From the NCBI GenBank assembly GCA_040954445.1, contig CP144361.1, forward strand, positions 1,116,001-1,180,000: a stretch of DNA of 64,000 nt, given 5' to 3'. Position 1 is the stretch's first letter, and each line of letters starts with the position of its first letter. The notes beneath the pieces are model-generated. The model did no database searches. It saw nothing but the letters and a program-made list of their open reading frames with translations, and was not told the DNA's origin. Of the stretch, positions 1 through 9,031 are shown piece by piece. The stretch comes from Burkholderia sp. (GTDB taxonomy: Bacteria; Pseudomonadota; Gammaproteobacteria; Burkholderiales; Burkholderiaceae). The position numbers were made by a program, and so were the translations under genes.

Positions 1-226
1 ACGCCACGCCGCACCGGGCATATCCGCTGGCCAATGAGCGGCACCCTCGCGTGGCGGAATCGAAGGAATAGCACTGCGTGCAGCAATGGCCGCATGGCAT
101 GGCTTGGTGTCGTAGGCACCGTCACCGCCGATGACATCGATTTGTTCTTCGCGTGGAATCTGGTCGAGCAACTTGGCCAGAGCGTCACCGTCAGCCACAT
201 TCTGATTCGTCATTAGCGCGGCATGC
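1..226 (-). mobile_element. IS903-group IS fragment (cut by window edge and by next IS)
   Basis: This is a reverse-oriented central piece of the IS5-family, IS903-group transposase gene that recurs through the window (residues about 170-245 of a 318-residue protein). It ends abruptly where the terminal repeat of the next copy starts at 227. No function of its own is expected. Confidence 0.9.
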
Positions 227-991
227 GGCGTTGTTGCATAAATCGAGCGAGATCCGTTGACGTTTACGCGCAATGGTCGCGGGGCCAGCCTCCTATCAAG
301 TCAGATTCCAGAGTAACTGCCTAATTTTTGCCAAGAAAATGCGCAAGGACATACACAAGAAAGGTGAGCCGAAGGCACGCTACCGTGTCAGGAATTGGGC
401 GGCCTATAATGAAGGCCTGATCAGCCGGGGGAACGTAACAATATGGATAGATGAAGCCGTCCTTGCCAGAATGCCCGATGCCATACCCACACGTGGTCGC
501 CCGTGTGTATACGGCGATACGCTGATTCAGGCATTACTTGGCGTGAAGACCGTCTATCGACTGACCTTGCGCGCCCTGCAAGGTTTCACCCAAAGTCTGC
601 GCGATTTGGCCTTCCCGAGCTTGCCGGTGCCGAATTACACCACGCTCTGTCGCCGGGCAAAAACGCTTGATGTCGAACTGCCGATCCTTCGTGACAATGA
701 ACCGATCCATCTGGTTGTCGACAGCACCGGTCTGAAGGTCTATGGAGAAGGTGCATGGAAGGTGCGCCAGCACGGCTACTCGAAGCGGCGCACGTGGCGT
801 AAAGTCCATCTCGCGCTCAACGCGAATACAGGTCAAGTGCATGCCGCACTAATGACGAATCAGAATGTGGCTGACGGTGACGCTCTGGCCAAGTTGCTCG
901 ACCAGATTCCACGCGAAGAACAAATCGATGTCATCGGCGGTGACGGTGCCTACGACACCAAGCCATGCCATGCGGCCATTGCTGCACGCAG
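227..991 (+). mobile_element. IS903-group IS, left two thirds, truncated
   Basis: The left terminal repeat GGCGTTGTTGCATAAATC starts at 227. The transposase ATG is at 339, 112 bp in, as in all complete copies. The reading frame is good to about codon 217, where a new IS end at 992 interrupts it after GCACGCAG. D128 and D202 of the DDE triad are encoded, but the part with E270 is lost. The sequence is nearly identical to the copy at 62364, so both are recent. Confidence 0.92.
339..991 (+). pseudogene. IS903-group transposase, C-terminally truncated
   Basis: The frame begins [16 protein letters not shown] and runs through the VVDSTGLK and DGAYDTK motifs. It then enters the terminal repeat of another IS, so the last third of the protein, with the catalytic Glu, is missing. 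It is probably inactive. Confidence 0.9.
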
Positions 992-1038
992 GGCGTTGTT
1001 GCATAAATCGAACGTGAGGACGCCATGGCATCGACGGG
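992..1038 (-). repeat. 47-bp solo right end of IS903-group IS
   Basis: A terminal repeat and the adjoining right-end sequence (GAACGTGAGGACGCCATGGC) are followed directly by another complete terminal repeat at 1039. The same arrangement of a short solo right end in front of a copy occurs at 20105-20150. Confidence 0.85.
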
Positions 1039-1404
1039 GGCGTTGTTGCATAAATCGAGTGTGAGGACGCAATAGCATCGACGGGCATAATTTCAGGCGA
1101 TACGCACGGATTGCGGACGAGCGAGGTCCGTCATACGGTTGATGACGCCGACGCGAATGGAGACCTCGGTCGCCTGCGAGTCGATGTGACGCGCCCAGAG
1201 ATAGTTGCCGGTGAGGGTCTTGAACCGATACATCGCATTCTCGGCAAGCGATCGCCGGTGGTAGCCACTGTCTTGCTTCCATTCTCGACGACCGTCACGG
1301 GCAATTGCATCAACCGCGCCATTACGCCACGCCGCACCGGGCATATCCGCTGGCCAATGAGCGGCACCCTCGCGTGGCGGAATCGAAGGAATAGCACTGC
1401 GTGC
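1039..1404 (-). mobile_element. IS903-group IS, right third, reverse orientation
   Basis: This holds the right end plus the last ~100 transposase codons (minus strand, stop codon near 1096). It is cut at 1404 exactly where the copy at 227 is cut, so the two pieces share GCACGCAG at the break. They look like the two halves of one copy split by insertion and then rearranged. Confidence 0.88.
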
Positions 1405-2503
1405 GGCGTTGTTGCATAAATCGAGCGAGATCCGTTGACGTTTACGCGCAACGATCGCGGGGCCAGCCTCCTATCAAGTCAGATTCCAGAGTAATTGCCT
1501 AATTTTTGCCAAGAAAATGCGCAAGGACATACACAAGAAAGGTGAGCCGAAGGCACGCTACCGTGTCAGGAATTGGGCGGCCTATAATGAAGGCCTGATC
1601 AACCGGGGGAACGTAACAATATGGATAGATGAAGCCGTCCTTGCCAGAATACCCGATGCCATACCCACACGTGGTCGCCCGTGTCTATACGGCGATACGC
1701 TGATTCAGGCATTACTTGGCGTGAAGACCGTCTATCGACTGACCTTGCGCGCCCTGCAAGGTTTCACCCAAAGTCTGCGCGATTTGGCCTTCCCGAGCTT
1801 GCCGGTGCCGAATTACACCACGCTCTGTCGCCGGGCAAAAACGCTTGATGTCGAACTGCCGATCCTTCGTGACAATGAACCGATCCATCTGGTGGTTGAC
1901 AGCACCGGTCTGAAGGTCTATGGAGAAGGTGAATGGAAGGTGCGCCAGCACGGCTACTCGAAGCGGCGCACGTGGCGTAAAGTCCATCTCGCGCTCAACG
2001 CGAATACGGGTCAAGTGCATGCCACGCTAATGACGCATCAGAATGTGGCTGACGGTGACGCTCTGGCTAAGTTGCTCGACCGAATTCCACGCGACAAACA
2101 AATCGATGTCATCGGCGACGACGGTGCCTACGACACCAAGCCATGCCATGCGGCCATTGCTGCACGCAGTGCTATTCCTTCGATTCCGCCACGCGAGGGT
2201 GCCACTCATTGGCCAGCGGATACGCCCGGGTATGGTGGGTGCGGTGCGGCGTAACGGCGTGCGGTTGATGTAATTGCCCGTGACGGTTGTCGAGAATGGG
2301 AGAAAGGCAATGGCTACCACTGGAGATCGCTTGCCGAGAATGCGATGTATCGGGTTCAAGACGCTCACCGGCAACTGTCTCTGGGCGCGTCAGCGTAATC
2401 AACCGCATTGACGGACCTCGCTCGTCCGCAATCCGTTCGTATCGCCTGAAAGTATGCCCGTCGATGCCCTTGCGTCTTCATGCTTGTTTTATGCAACAAC
2501 GTC
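1405..2503 (+). mobile_element. IS903-group IS, nearly full length, decayed
   Basis: The left terminal repeat is at 1405 and a mutated right terminal repeat ends near 2503 (the last bases read CAACAACGTC). The transposase starts at 1517 and is in frame to about codon 235. It is then frameshifted in the region of 2220-2260 and carries more indels downstream. No target duplication is visible. Confidence 0.9.
1517..2449 (+). pseudogene. IS903-group transposase, frameshifted
   Basis: The N-terminal 235 codons match the intact copy at 60417. After that, indels around 2225-2270 shift the frame, and the C-terminal part with the catalytic Glu is out of frame. Inactive. Confidence 0.88.
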
Positions 2504-2524
2504 TCATTTTCTCAAAGGTCGAGG

Positions 2525-2553
2525 GTCTTCAAAAAACCAGGGCTGATTCAGGC
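2525..2553 (-). repeat. Possible IS3-type terminal remnant
   Basis: On the minus strand the stretch reads TGAATCAGCCCTGG then TTTTTTGAAGACC. This resembles the clearer IS3-type ends at 5296-5388 and 56445-56520. It lies just downstream of ygfA. The match is short and could be chance. Confidence 0.3.
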
Positions 2554-2563
2554 AGGGGGCGGC

Positions 2564-3178
2564 TCAGTCGCTCGTGCCCGAGCGATAGGCGTGGCGCTCG
2601 GTGACGATCCAGTCGAGTGGTCGATCGTGCGATTCGCGCGGCAGCGCGTCGAACGCGGACACCTCGTAGGCTAGGCCGATCGTCACCGGCAGTACCTCGT
2701 TTGGCCAGGCCGCCAGCGTGCGGTCGTAGTAACCGCCGCCGTGGCCGAGCCGGAAGCCCTGCTGGTCGAAGCTGACGCAGGGAATCAGCAGTAGGTCCGA
2801 CACTAGCGCCTCTCCCTCTGCCGGCTCAGGGAGGCGGTGATGGCCGGTGCGCATCGGTGTGTCCGGGGCCCAGCGGCGAAACGATAGTGGCGTGTAGGGC
2901 TCGGTAATCACCGGCAGCGTGGCGCGGCGGAGGCGATCGGCGGCGAGCCATTCAGCGATCGTGCCGCGCGCGTCGAATTCGCCTGGCAGCGGCCAGTAGA
3001 AGCCCACCGTGAGCAGCGGATGCTTGTTGAGAAGATCGAGAATCCGGCGCGCCAGCGCGGCATTGATGGCCGCCTTGCCGCTCGCCTCGCGACGCAGCGG
3101 CGCGAGCGTTTCGCGCAGCGCCTGCTTGCGATGTGCGACAGAGGGGCGTGCTATGGTTTCGCTCACTTCGTGCTCCAT
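2564..3178 (-). CDS. ygfA: 5-formyltetrahydrofolate cyclo-ligase family protein
   Basis: A 204-residue cytoplasmic enzyme that converts 5-formyl-THF to 5,10-methenyl-THF using ATP, recycling the folate pool. The family signature is clear: an N-terminal basic helix, then GFYWPLPGEFD (phosphate/ATP region), LLIPCVSFDQQGFRLGHGGGYYDRTL (glycine-rich folate/ATP loop) and a C-terminal PLDWIVTE strand. The start is placed at MEHEVSE (3176-3178), because a longer reading to 3193 would run into the divergent slt gene. Only 8 bp separate the two start codons, so the two genes must share overlapping control sequences. The length is normal and no damage is seen. Confidence 0.93.
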   Translation of the reverse strand: MEHEVSETIARPSVAHRKQALRETLAPLRREASGKAAINAALARRILDLLNKHPLLTVGFYWPLPGEFDARGTIAEWLAADRLRRATLPVITEPYTPLSFRRWAPDTPMRTGHHRLPEPAEGEALVSDLLLIPCVSFDQQGFRLGHGGGYYDRTLAAWPNEVLPVTIGLAYEVSAFDALPRESHDRPLDWIVTERHAYRSGTSD

Positions 3179-3186
3179 AAAAAACG

Positions 3187-5139
3187 ATGTCAACCAGCCT
3201 CATCCCAGTATATCGTGCGGTCGCCATGACGCTGTCGCTGGTCGTACTGGCCGCGGGTACCACCGCGTGTGCCGCTCAACCAGTCGACGACGTCAAATCG
3301 AACGACGATCAGGTCTTCGTCCAGCTTCGCGAGGCCGCACGCACCAACAATCCGGCCCGCGCCGCGCAGCTTGCCGCGATGATCCCGAATTATCCGGCAC
3401 CGTCTTATCTCGAGTATTTCAAAATTAAGCCGCAGCTGTTCGACAGCTCGGGCAAGGCCCGCATCGACGCGCCCGACGCGCTAGTGCTGTCTTTTTTGCA
3501 GCGCTACGACGGCCAGGCGATCGCCGATCGCATGCGCAATGACTACCTGCTGGTGCTGGGCGCGCGTCATGACTGGCGGGGCTTCGAGAAGCAGTACAAG
3601 CGCTTCGTGCTCGACGACGATACCCAAGTTAAGTGCTATTCACTCGAGTCGCGCGCCTCGCGCGGCGAGAACGTCGCCGACATGGCGCGCCACCTGCTGG
3701 TTGAGCCGAAGAACTGCGCCGATGCCTGCATCGACCTGATCTCGGCGCTGGCGGTGAACCAGCAGTTCTCGTCCGAAGACGTCTGGACCCAGATGCGCTT
3801 CGCCTTTGAGCAGAACCACATCACCACTGCTGGCAAAATCGCCGACGTGCTCGGCCCGCGCCCAGTCGGCTTCGACCAGGCCGCTAGCGCGCCGCCGCTG
3901 TTCCTCGCGCGCGGCGTTGGCAGTGATGCCGTCTCGCGCCAGCTGGCACTGATTGCGATTACGCGCATGGCGCGCAACGATCCAGACCAGGCGGCTAGCA
4001 TGATGGGTACGCTGACCCAGCTCTCCAAGTCGGAGCAGGCGATCGCCTCGGGCGAAATCGGTATGCAGGCGGCGCTCAAGCATTCGCCGATGGCACTGCA
4101 ATACTACAAGCAGTCGGGCGGCGCGCCCTTGTCGGTGCCCGGCTACGAGTGGCGCGTACGCGCAGCACTGCTGGCCGGCGACTGGCCCTCGGTGCGCTGG
4201 GCCATTGACCAGATGTCCGACGAGCTGCGCGCCCAGCCTGTCTGGCTTTACTGGCATGGCCGCGCGCTGAAACAGGCCGGCGACGCCGGCAACGCGAACC
4301 ACGACTTCGAGCAGGTGGCGGGCCGCTTCGACTTTTACGGCCAGTTGGCCGCCGAGGAACTGGGCCAGAAGACCGTAATCCCGCCGCGCACCACCGTCAG
4401 CGACGCCGAGGTTGATGCGATGAGCCAGGTATCCGGCTTCATGCTGGCACGCCGTTTCTACGCGCTAAACCTGCGGCTGGAAGGTAACCGCGAATGGAAC
4501 TGGCCACTGCGTGGCATGACCGACCGCCAGTTACTGGCCGTGGCTGAATACGCCAAGCGCATCAACATGCTCGATCGCACCGTAAACACGGCCGACCGCA
4601 CCACTACGATGCACGACTTCACGCTGCGTTATCCTTCTCCATACCGGTCGCTCGTGAAGCGCTACGCGGCCACCAGCGGACTCGATGTCGAATGGGCCTA
4701 CGGCCTGATCCGCCAGGAATCGCGCTTCATCACCAGTGCGCGTTCCTCGACAGGTGCCTGTGGCCTGATGCAGCTGATGCCGGCCACCGCACAACTGGTG
4801 GCCAAGAAGCTCGGCATGGGCGGCCCTTCGAATGCACAAATGCACGACATCGACACTAATATCCAGCTCGGAACCTGGTACCTGTCCGACATCTACCAGA
4901 AGTTCAACGATTCGGCGGTGCTGGCCACGGCCGGCTATAATGCTGGACCGGGTCGGTCGCGCCAGTGGCGGCAGGTGTTGACCCAGCCGGTCGAGGGCGC
5001 GATCTTCGCGGAGACCATCCCCTTCAACGAGACGCGTGACTACGTGAAGAACGTGCTGTCAAACACCACCTATTACGCGGCGCTGTTCGAGGGCAAGTCG
5101 CAGTCACTGAAGGCGTGGCTCGGTTTCGTCTCGCCCTGA
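3187..5139 (+). CDS. slt: Soluble lytic murein transglycosylase
   Basis: A 650-residue periplasmic enzyme that cleaves the MurNAc-GlcNAc bond of peptidoglycan to give 1,6-anhydro products. An N-terminal hydrophobic signal segment (about residues 10-30) ends in a small-residue/Cys region. It is followed by a long alpha-helical superhelix (about 40-440) and a C-terminal SLT domain (about 490-640). Within that domain, YGLIRQESRF carries the catalytic Glu, GACGLMQLMPATA is the classical GLMQ motif, and ATAGYNAGPGR the substrate-binding motif. It is divergent from ygfA with almost no intergenic space. The size matches Slt70-type proteins and the frame is undamaged. Confidence 0.93.
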   Translation: MSTSLIPVYRAVAMTLSLVVLAAGTTACAAQPVDDVKSNDDQVFVQLREAARTNNPARAAQLAAMIPNYPAPSYLEYFKIKPQLFDSSGKARIDAPDALVLSFLQRYDGQAIADRMRNDYLLVLGARHDWRGFEKQYKRFVLDDDTQVKCYSLESRASRGENVADMARHLLVEPKNCADACIDLISALAVNQQFSSEDVWTQMRFAFEQNHITTAGKIADVLGPRPVGFDQAASAPPLFLARGVGSDAVSRQLALIAITRMARNDPDQAASMMGTLTQLSKSEQAIASGEIGMQAALKHSPMALQYYKQSGGAPLSVPGYEWRVRAALLAGDWPSVRWAIDQMSDELRAQPVWLYWHGRALKQAGDAGNANHDFEQVAGRFDFYGQLAAEELGQKTVIPPRTTVSDAEVDAMSQVSGFMLARRFYALNLRLEGNREWNWPLRGMTDRQLLAVAEYAKRINMLDRTVNTADRTTTMHDFTLRYPSPYRSLVKRYAATSGLDVEWAYGLIRQESRFITSARSSTGACGLMQLMPATAQLVAKKLGMGGPSNAQMHDIDTNIQLGTWYLSDIYQKFNDSAVLATAGYNAGPGRSRQWRQVLTQPVEGAIFAETIPFNETRDYVKNVLSNTTYYAALFEGKSQSLKAWLGFVSP

Positions 5140-5170
5140 TCAGCGGAACCGGTTTCATCAGCGGCCATCG

Positions 5171-5250
5171 GCCGTTGTTGCATAAATCGAGCGAGATCTG
5201 TTGACGTCCTTGCGCATTTTTGTAAAAATTAGGCAGATTACTCTAGAATG
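5171..5250. mobile_element. Rearranged left-end scrap of IS903-group IS
   Basis: About 37 bp of left end (CGTTGTTGCATAAATCGAGC then GAGATCTGTTGACG) is joined directly to the reverse complement of the region around the transposase start codon (GTCCTTGCGCATTTTTG onward). The fusion implies an internal deletion between two inverted copies. It lies between slt and aroC, which converge here. Confidence 0.8.
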
Positions 5251-5295
5251 TGTAGTTGATATTGATCCGAAATTCCTATGCGTTCAATTCTCACT

Positions 5296-5388
5296 ATCGG
5301 CAGTTTGATAGTGTCGCCCAGGCGGTCTAACTCAAACAAAACATAACTCAAAAAACAGTCTCCGAAAAACTCGGGGTGATTCAGGTGA
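5296..5388 (-). repeat. IS3-type left-end remnant
   Basis: On the minus strand it reads TGAATCACCCCGAG, then TTTTTCGGAGACTG, TTTGAGTTAGACCGCC and onward. A diverged copy of the same ~90 bp is at 56445-56520. The TGA start and the CGGAGACT block resemble IS3-family ends; no IS3 transposase remains. An unattributed stretch at 5251-5295 contains the repeat motif TATTGATCCGAAATTC. Confidence 0.5.
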
Positions 5389-5393
5389 TTCAG

Positions 5394-6494
5394 TTACGGC
5401 GCTTCCGGCGCGATTTTCGGCGTGTCGATGACTACGTCGCCGCACTGTGCGCGATGGCGTAACGCGTGATCGATCAGCACCAGTGCTAGCATCGATTCGG
5501 CGATCGGCGTGGCACGGATGCCTACGCAGGGGTCGTGCCGACCGAAGGTCTCGACCACGGTCGGCTCGCCTGCTTTGGTGATCGAGCGGCGCGGCGTGCG
5601 GATGCTGGAGGTCGGCTTGATGGCGATCGACACGGTCAGGTCCTGGCCGGTCGATATGCCGCCGAGGATGCCACCCGCGTGATTGCCGACGAAGCCCTGT
5701 GGGGTTAGCTCGTCGCCGTGCTCCGAGCCGCGCTGGGCGACGCTGGCGAAGCCAGCGCCGATCTCGACGCCCTTCACCGCATTGATGGCTATCATGGCGT
5801 GCGCGATATCGGCGTCAAGGCGGTCGTAGAGCGGCTCGCCCCAACCCACCGGCACGCCCGAGGCGACCACGTCGATGCGCGCGCCGATCGAGTCGCCGTC
5901 CTTGCGCAGCGCGTCCATGTAGTTTTCGAGCTGCGGGACGATCTCTGCGTTTGGCGCGAAGAACGGGTTATCACGCACATGCGACCAGCCGACGAACGGA
6001 ATCTCGATCGCGCCGAGCGCGCTCATGTAGCCGCGCACCTCGATGCCGCAGCGCTCCCGCAGCCACTTCTTCGCCACCGCGCCGGCGCCGACAATCGGCG
6101 CGGTCAAACGCGCCGAGGAACGACCACCGCCACGATAGTCATGGATGCCATATTTCTGCCAGTAGGTGTAATCAGCGTGGCCGGGGCGGAAAGTCTCGAC
6201 GACATTGCCGTAGTCCTTGCTGCGTTGGTCAGTGTTCCGGATCAGCAGGGCAATCGGGGTGCCCGTGGTGCAGCCCTCAAACACGCCTGAAAGAATTTCG
6301 ACCGCATCTGGCTCCTGGCGCTGCGTGACGTGGCGCGAGGTACCCGGCTTGCGGCGGTCGAGGTCGAGCTGGATATCGGCTTCGGTCAGCTCCATTCCCG
6401 GCGGGCAGCCGTCAATCACGCAGCCGATCGCGGAACCGTGTGATTCACCGAAGGTCGTGACAGTGAAAAGCTTACCGAAGGTATTGCCAGACAT
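5394..6494 (-). CDS. aroC: Chorismate synthase
   Basis: A 366-residue enzyme for the last shikimate-pathway step, EPSP to chorismate with reduced FMN. It begins [20 protein letters not shown], the invariant N-terminal signature with the catalytic His. Further family motifs are [20 protein letters not shown] and [14 protein letters not shown]. The start at 6492-6494 is certain from this signature. An IS begins at 6506, only 11 bp upstream of the start codon, and keeps just the 9-bp target copy next to the gene. The native ribosome binding region and promoter are therefore displaced by more than 1.1 kb, and transcription probably comes from or through the IS. The coding frame itself is intact. 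Confidence 0.96.
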   Translation of the reverse strand: MSGNTFGKLFTVTTFGESHGSAIGCVIDGCPPGMELTEADIQLDLDRRKPGTSRHVTQRQEPDAVEILSGVFEGCTTGTPIALLIRNTDQRSKDYGNVVETFRPGHADYTYWQKYGIHDYRGGGRSSARLTAPIVGAGAVAKKWLRERCGIEVRGYMSALGAIEIPFVGWSHVRDNPFFAPNAEIVPQLENYMDALRKDGDSIGARIDVVASGVPVGWGEPLYDRLDADIAHAMIAINAVKGVEIGAGFASVAQRGSEHGDELTPQGFVGNHAGGILGGISTGQDLTVSIAIKPTSSIRTPRRSITKAGEPTVVETFGRHDPCVGIRATPIAESMLALVLIDHALRHRAQCGDVVIDTPKIAPEAP

Positions 6495-6505
6495 GGGAAC
6501 TATTC

Positions 6506-7627
6506 GGCGTTGTTGCATAAATCGTCCGTGAGGACGCCATAGCATCGGACGGGCATAATTCAGGCGATACGAACGGATTGCGGACGAGCGAGGTCCGCCA
6601 TGCGGTTGATGACGCCGACGCGAACGGCGACCTCGGTCGCCTGCGCGGCGATGTGACGCGCCTAGAGACAGTGGCCGGTGAGGGTCTTGAACCGATACAT
6701 CGCATTCTCGGCAAGCGATCGCTGGTGGTAGCCACTGTGTTGCTTCCATTCTCGACGACCGTCACGGGCAATTGCATCAACCGCGCCATTACGCCACGCC
6801 GCACCGGGCATATCCGCTGGCCAATGAGCGGCACCCTCGCGTGGCGGAATCGAAGGAATAGCACTGCGTGCAGCAATGGCCGCATGGCATAGCTTGGTGT
6901 CGTAGGCACCGTCACCGCCGATGACATCGATTTGTTCTTCGCGTGGAATCTGGTCGAGCAACTTGGCCAGAGCGTCACCGTCAGCCACATTCTGATTCGT
7001 CATTAGCGCGGCATGCACTTGACCTGTATTCGCGTTGAGCGCGAGATGGACTTTACGCCACGTGCGCCGCTTCGAGTAGCCGTGCTGGCGCACCTTCCAT
7101 TCACCTTCTCCATAGACCTTCAGACCGGTGCTGTCGACAACCAGATGGATCGGTTCATTGTCACGAAGGATCGGCAGTTCGACATCAAGCGTTTTTGCCC
7201 GGCGACAGAGCGTGGTGTAATTCGGCACCGGCAAGCTCGGGAAGGCCAAATCGCGCAGACTTTGGGTGAAACCTTGCAGGGCGCGCAAGGTCAGTCGATA
7301 GACGGTCTTCACGCCAAGTAATGCCTGAATCAGCGTATCGCCGTATAGACACGGGCGACCACGTGTGGGTATGGCATCGGGTATTCTGGCAAGGACGGCT
7401 TCATCTATCCATATTGTTACGTTCCCCCGGTTGATCAGGCCTGCATTATAGGCCGCCAAATTCCTGACACGGTAGCGTGCCTTCGGCTCACCTGTCTTGT
7501 GTATGTCCTTGCGCATTTTCTTGGAAAAATTAGGCAGTTACTCTGGAATCTGACTTGATAGGGATCTGGCCCCGAGACTGTTGCGCGTAAACATCAATGG
7601 ATCTCGCTCGATTTATGCAACAACGCC
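6506..7627 (-). mobile_element. IS903-group IS, complete, 9-bp target duplication
   Basis: This 1122-bp element has perfect terminal repeats GGCGTTGTTGCATAAATC at both ends. It is flanked by the direct repeat GAACTATTC (6497-6505 and 7628-7636), the 9-bp duplication expected for the IS903 group. This copy defines the element's true ends. It sits 11 bp upstream of aroC. The transposase carries an amber codon. Confidence 0.97.
6560..7516 (-). pseudogene. IS903-group transposase with premature stop
   Basis: It is full length except that the Trp codon in the GHCLWARH motif is TAG (near 6661), leaving 284 of 318 residues. The DDE residues (D128, D202, E270) lie before the stop. The missing 34 residues include the conserved VRIA tail shared with IS903. 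Activity is doubtful. Confidence 0.9.
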
Positions 7628-7810
7628 GAACTATTCCAGAGAAAAAGCCGGAAGAATTGGCATTATGCCAGCTGCCCGGTCATCTTGGGCGGCGCGACGT
7701 GCCGGAGGTGACTGCGCGCCCAGTCCTACTTTTACTAAACTTTACGCGCGCGGCGCAAGCCCGGTGCTTAGGGGGTCGTATTCTGGCCCTCCCCTTAGAG
7801 GGGGAGAGTG
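7628..7810. other. Residual intergenic region, no gene seen
   Basis: This is what remains of the original region upstream of aroC, now between two IS copies. I see no convincing reading frame or RNA. It ends with a short CCCTCCCCTTAGAGGGG near-palindrome at about 7786-7803. Confidence 0.6.
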
Positions 7811-8933
7811 GGCGTTGTTGCATAAATCGAGTGTGAGGATGCAATAGCATCGACGGGCATAATTTTAGGCAATACGAACGGATTGCGGACGAGCGAGGTC
7901 CGCCATACGGTTGATGACGCCGACGCGAATGGAGACCTCGGTCGCCTGCGAGTCGATGTGACGCGCCCAGAGACAGTTGCCGGTGAGGGTCTTGAACCGA
8001 TACATCGCATTCTCGGCAAGCGATCGCCGGTGGTAGCCACTGTTTTGCTTCCATTCTCGACGACCGTCACGGGCAATTGCATCAACCGCGCCATTACGCC
8101 ACGCCGCACCGGGCATATCCGCTGGCCAATGAACGGCACCCGCGCGTGGCGGAATCGAAGGAATAGCACTGCGTGCAGCAATGGCCGCATGGCATGGCTT
8201 GGTGTCGTAGGCGCCATCAGCGCCGATGACATCGATTTGTTCTTCGCGTGGAATCTGGTCGAGCAACTTGGCCAGAGCGTCACCGTCAGCCACATTCTGA
8301 TTCGTCATTAGCGCGGCATGCACTTGACCCGTATTCGCGTTGAGCGCGAGATGGACTTTACGCCACGTGCGCCGCTTCGAGGAGCCGTGCTGGCGCACCT
8401 TCCATTCACCTTCTCCATAGACCTTCAGACCGGTGTTGTCGACAACCAAATAGATCGGTTTATTGTCACGAAGGATCGGCAGTTCGACATCAAGCGTTTT
8501 TGCCCGGCGACAGAGCGTGGTGTAATTCGGCACCGGCAAGCTCGGGAAGGCCAGATCGCGCAGACTTTTTGGGTGAAACCTTGCAGGGCGCGCAACGTCA
8601 GTCGATAGACGGTCTTCACGCCAAGTAATGCCTGAATCAGCGTATCGCCGTATAGACACTGGCGACCACGTGCGGGTATGGCATCGGGTATTCTGGCAAG
8701 GACGGCTTCATCTATCCATATTATTACGTTCCCCGGTTGATCAGGCCTTCATTATAGGGGCCGCCTAATGCCTGACACGGTAGCGTGCCTTCGGCTCACC
8801 TTTCTTGTGTATGTCCTTGCGCATTTTTTGGCAAAAATTAGGCAGTTACTCTGAAGTCTGACTTGATAGGAGGCTGGCCCCGCGACCGTTGCGCGTAAAC
8901 CAAGGGATCTCGCTCGATTTATGCAACAACGCC
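7811..8933 (-). mobile_element. IS903-group IS, complete ends, decayed transposase
   Basis: Both terminal repeats are present (1123 bp). There is no matching 9-bp duplication. A further end scrap (ATTTATGCAACAACGC, 8938-8953) abuts the right flank, so the site has been rearranged. The element ends about 98 bp upstream of the glnS start codon. Confidence 0.92.
7865..8825 (-). pseudogene. IS903-group transposase, multiple frameshifts
   Basis: Extra bases near 8568 (a longer T run in the TTTCACCCAAAGTCTG region) and more indels near 8732 and 8757 break the N-terminal third. The rest matches the family through the final residues, with TAA as stop. Inactive. Confidence 0.88.
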
Positions 8934-9031
8934 CCAAATTTATGCAACAACGCACCCGGCTCAGGTAAAATTAAGAGTTCTAGGCGACTGCACCGCGCCC
9001 GGCGCGCGCCCACCTTTCTTCCTGTTCCCGC

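Noticed and set aside
534..842. Recurrent 102-residue frame antisense to the transposase ([14 protein letters not shown]...), present in most IS copies
   Set aside because: It is a conserved shadow of the transposase gene on the opposite strand; its conservation follows from the IS being repeated, and it has no ribosome site or family match.
1111..1419. Other long antisense frames in IS copies ([17 protein letters not shown]...; [15 protein letters not shown]...)
   Set aside because: Same reason: high-GC shadow frames overlapping the transposase 3' half.
227..2503. Repeated GTTGTTGCATAAATC units considered as a CRISPR-like array
   Set aside because: Spacing is irregular, orientation is inverted and units are IS terminal repeats; no short regular spacers and no cas genes.
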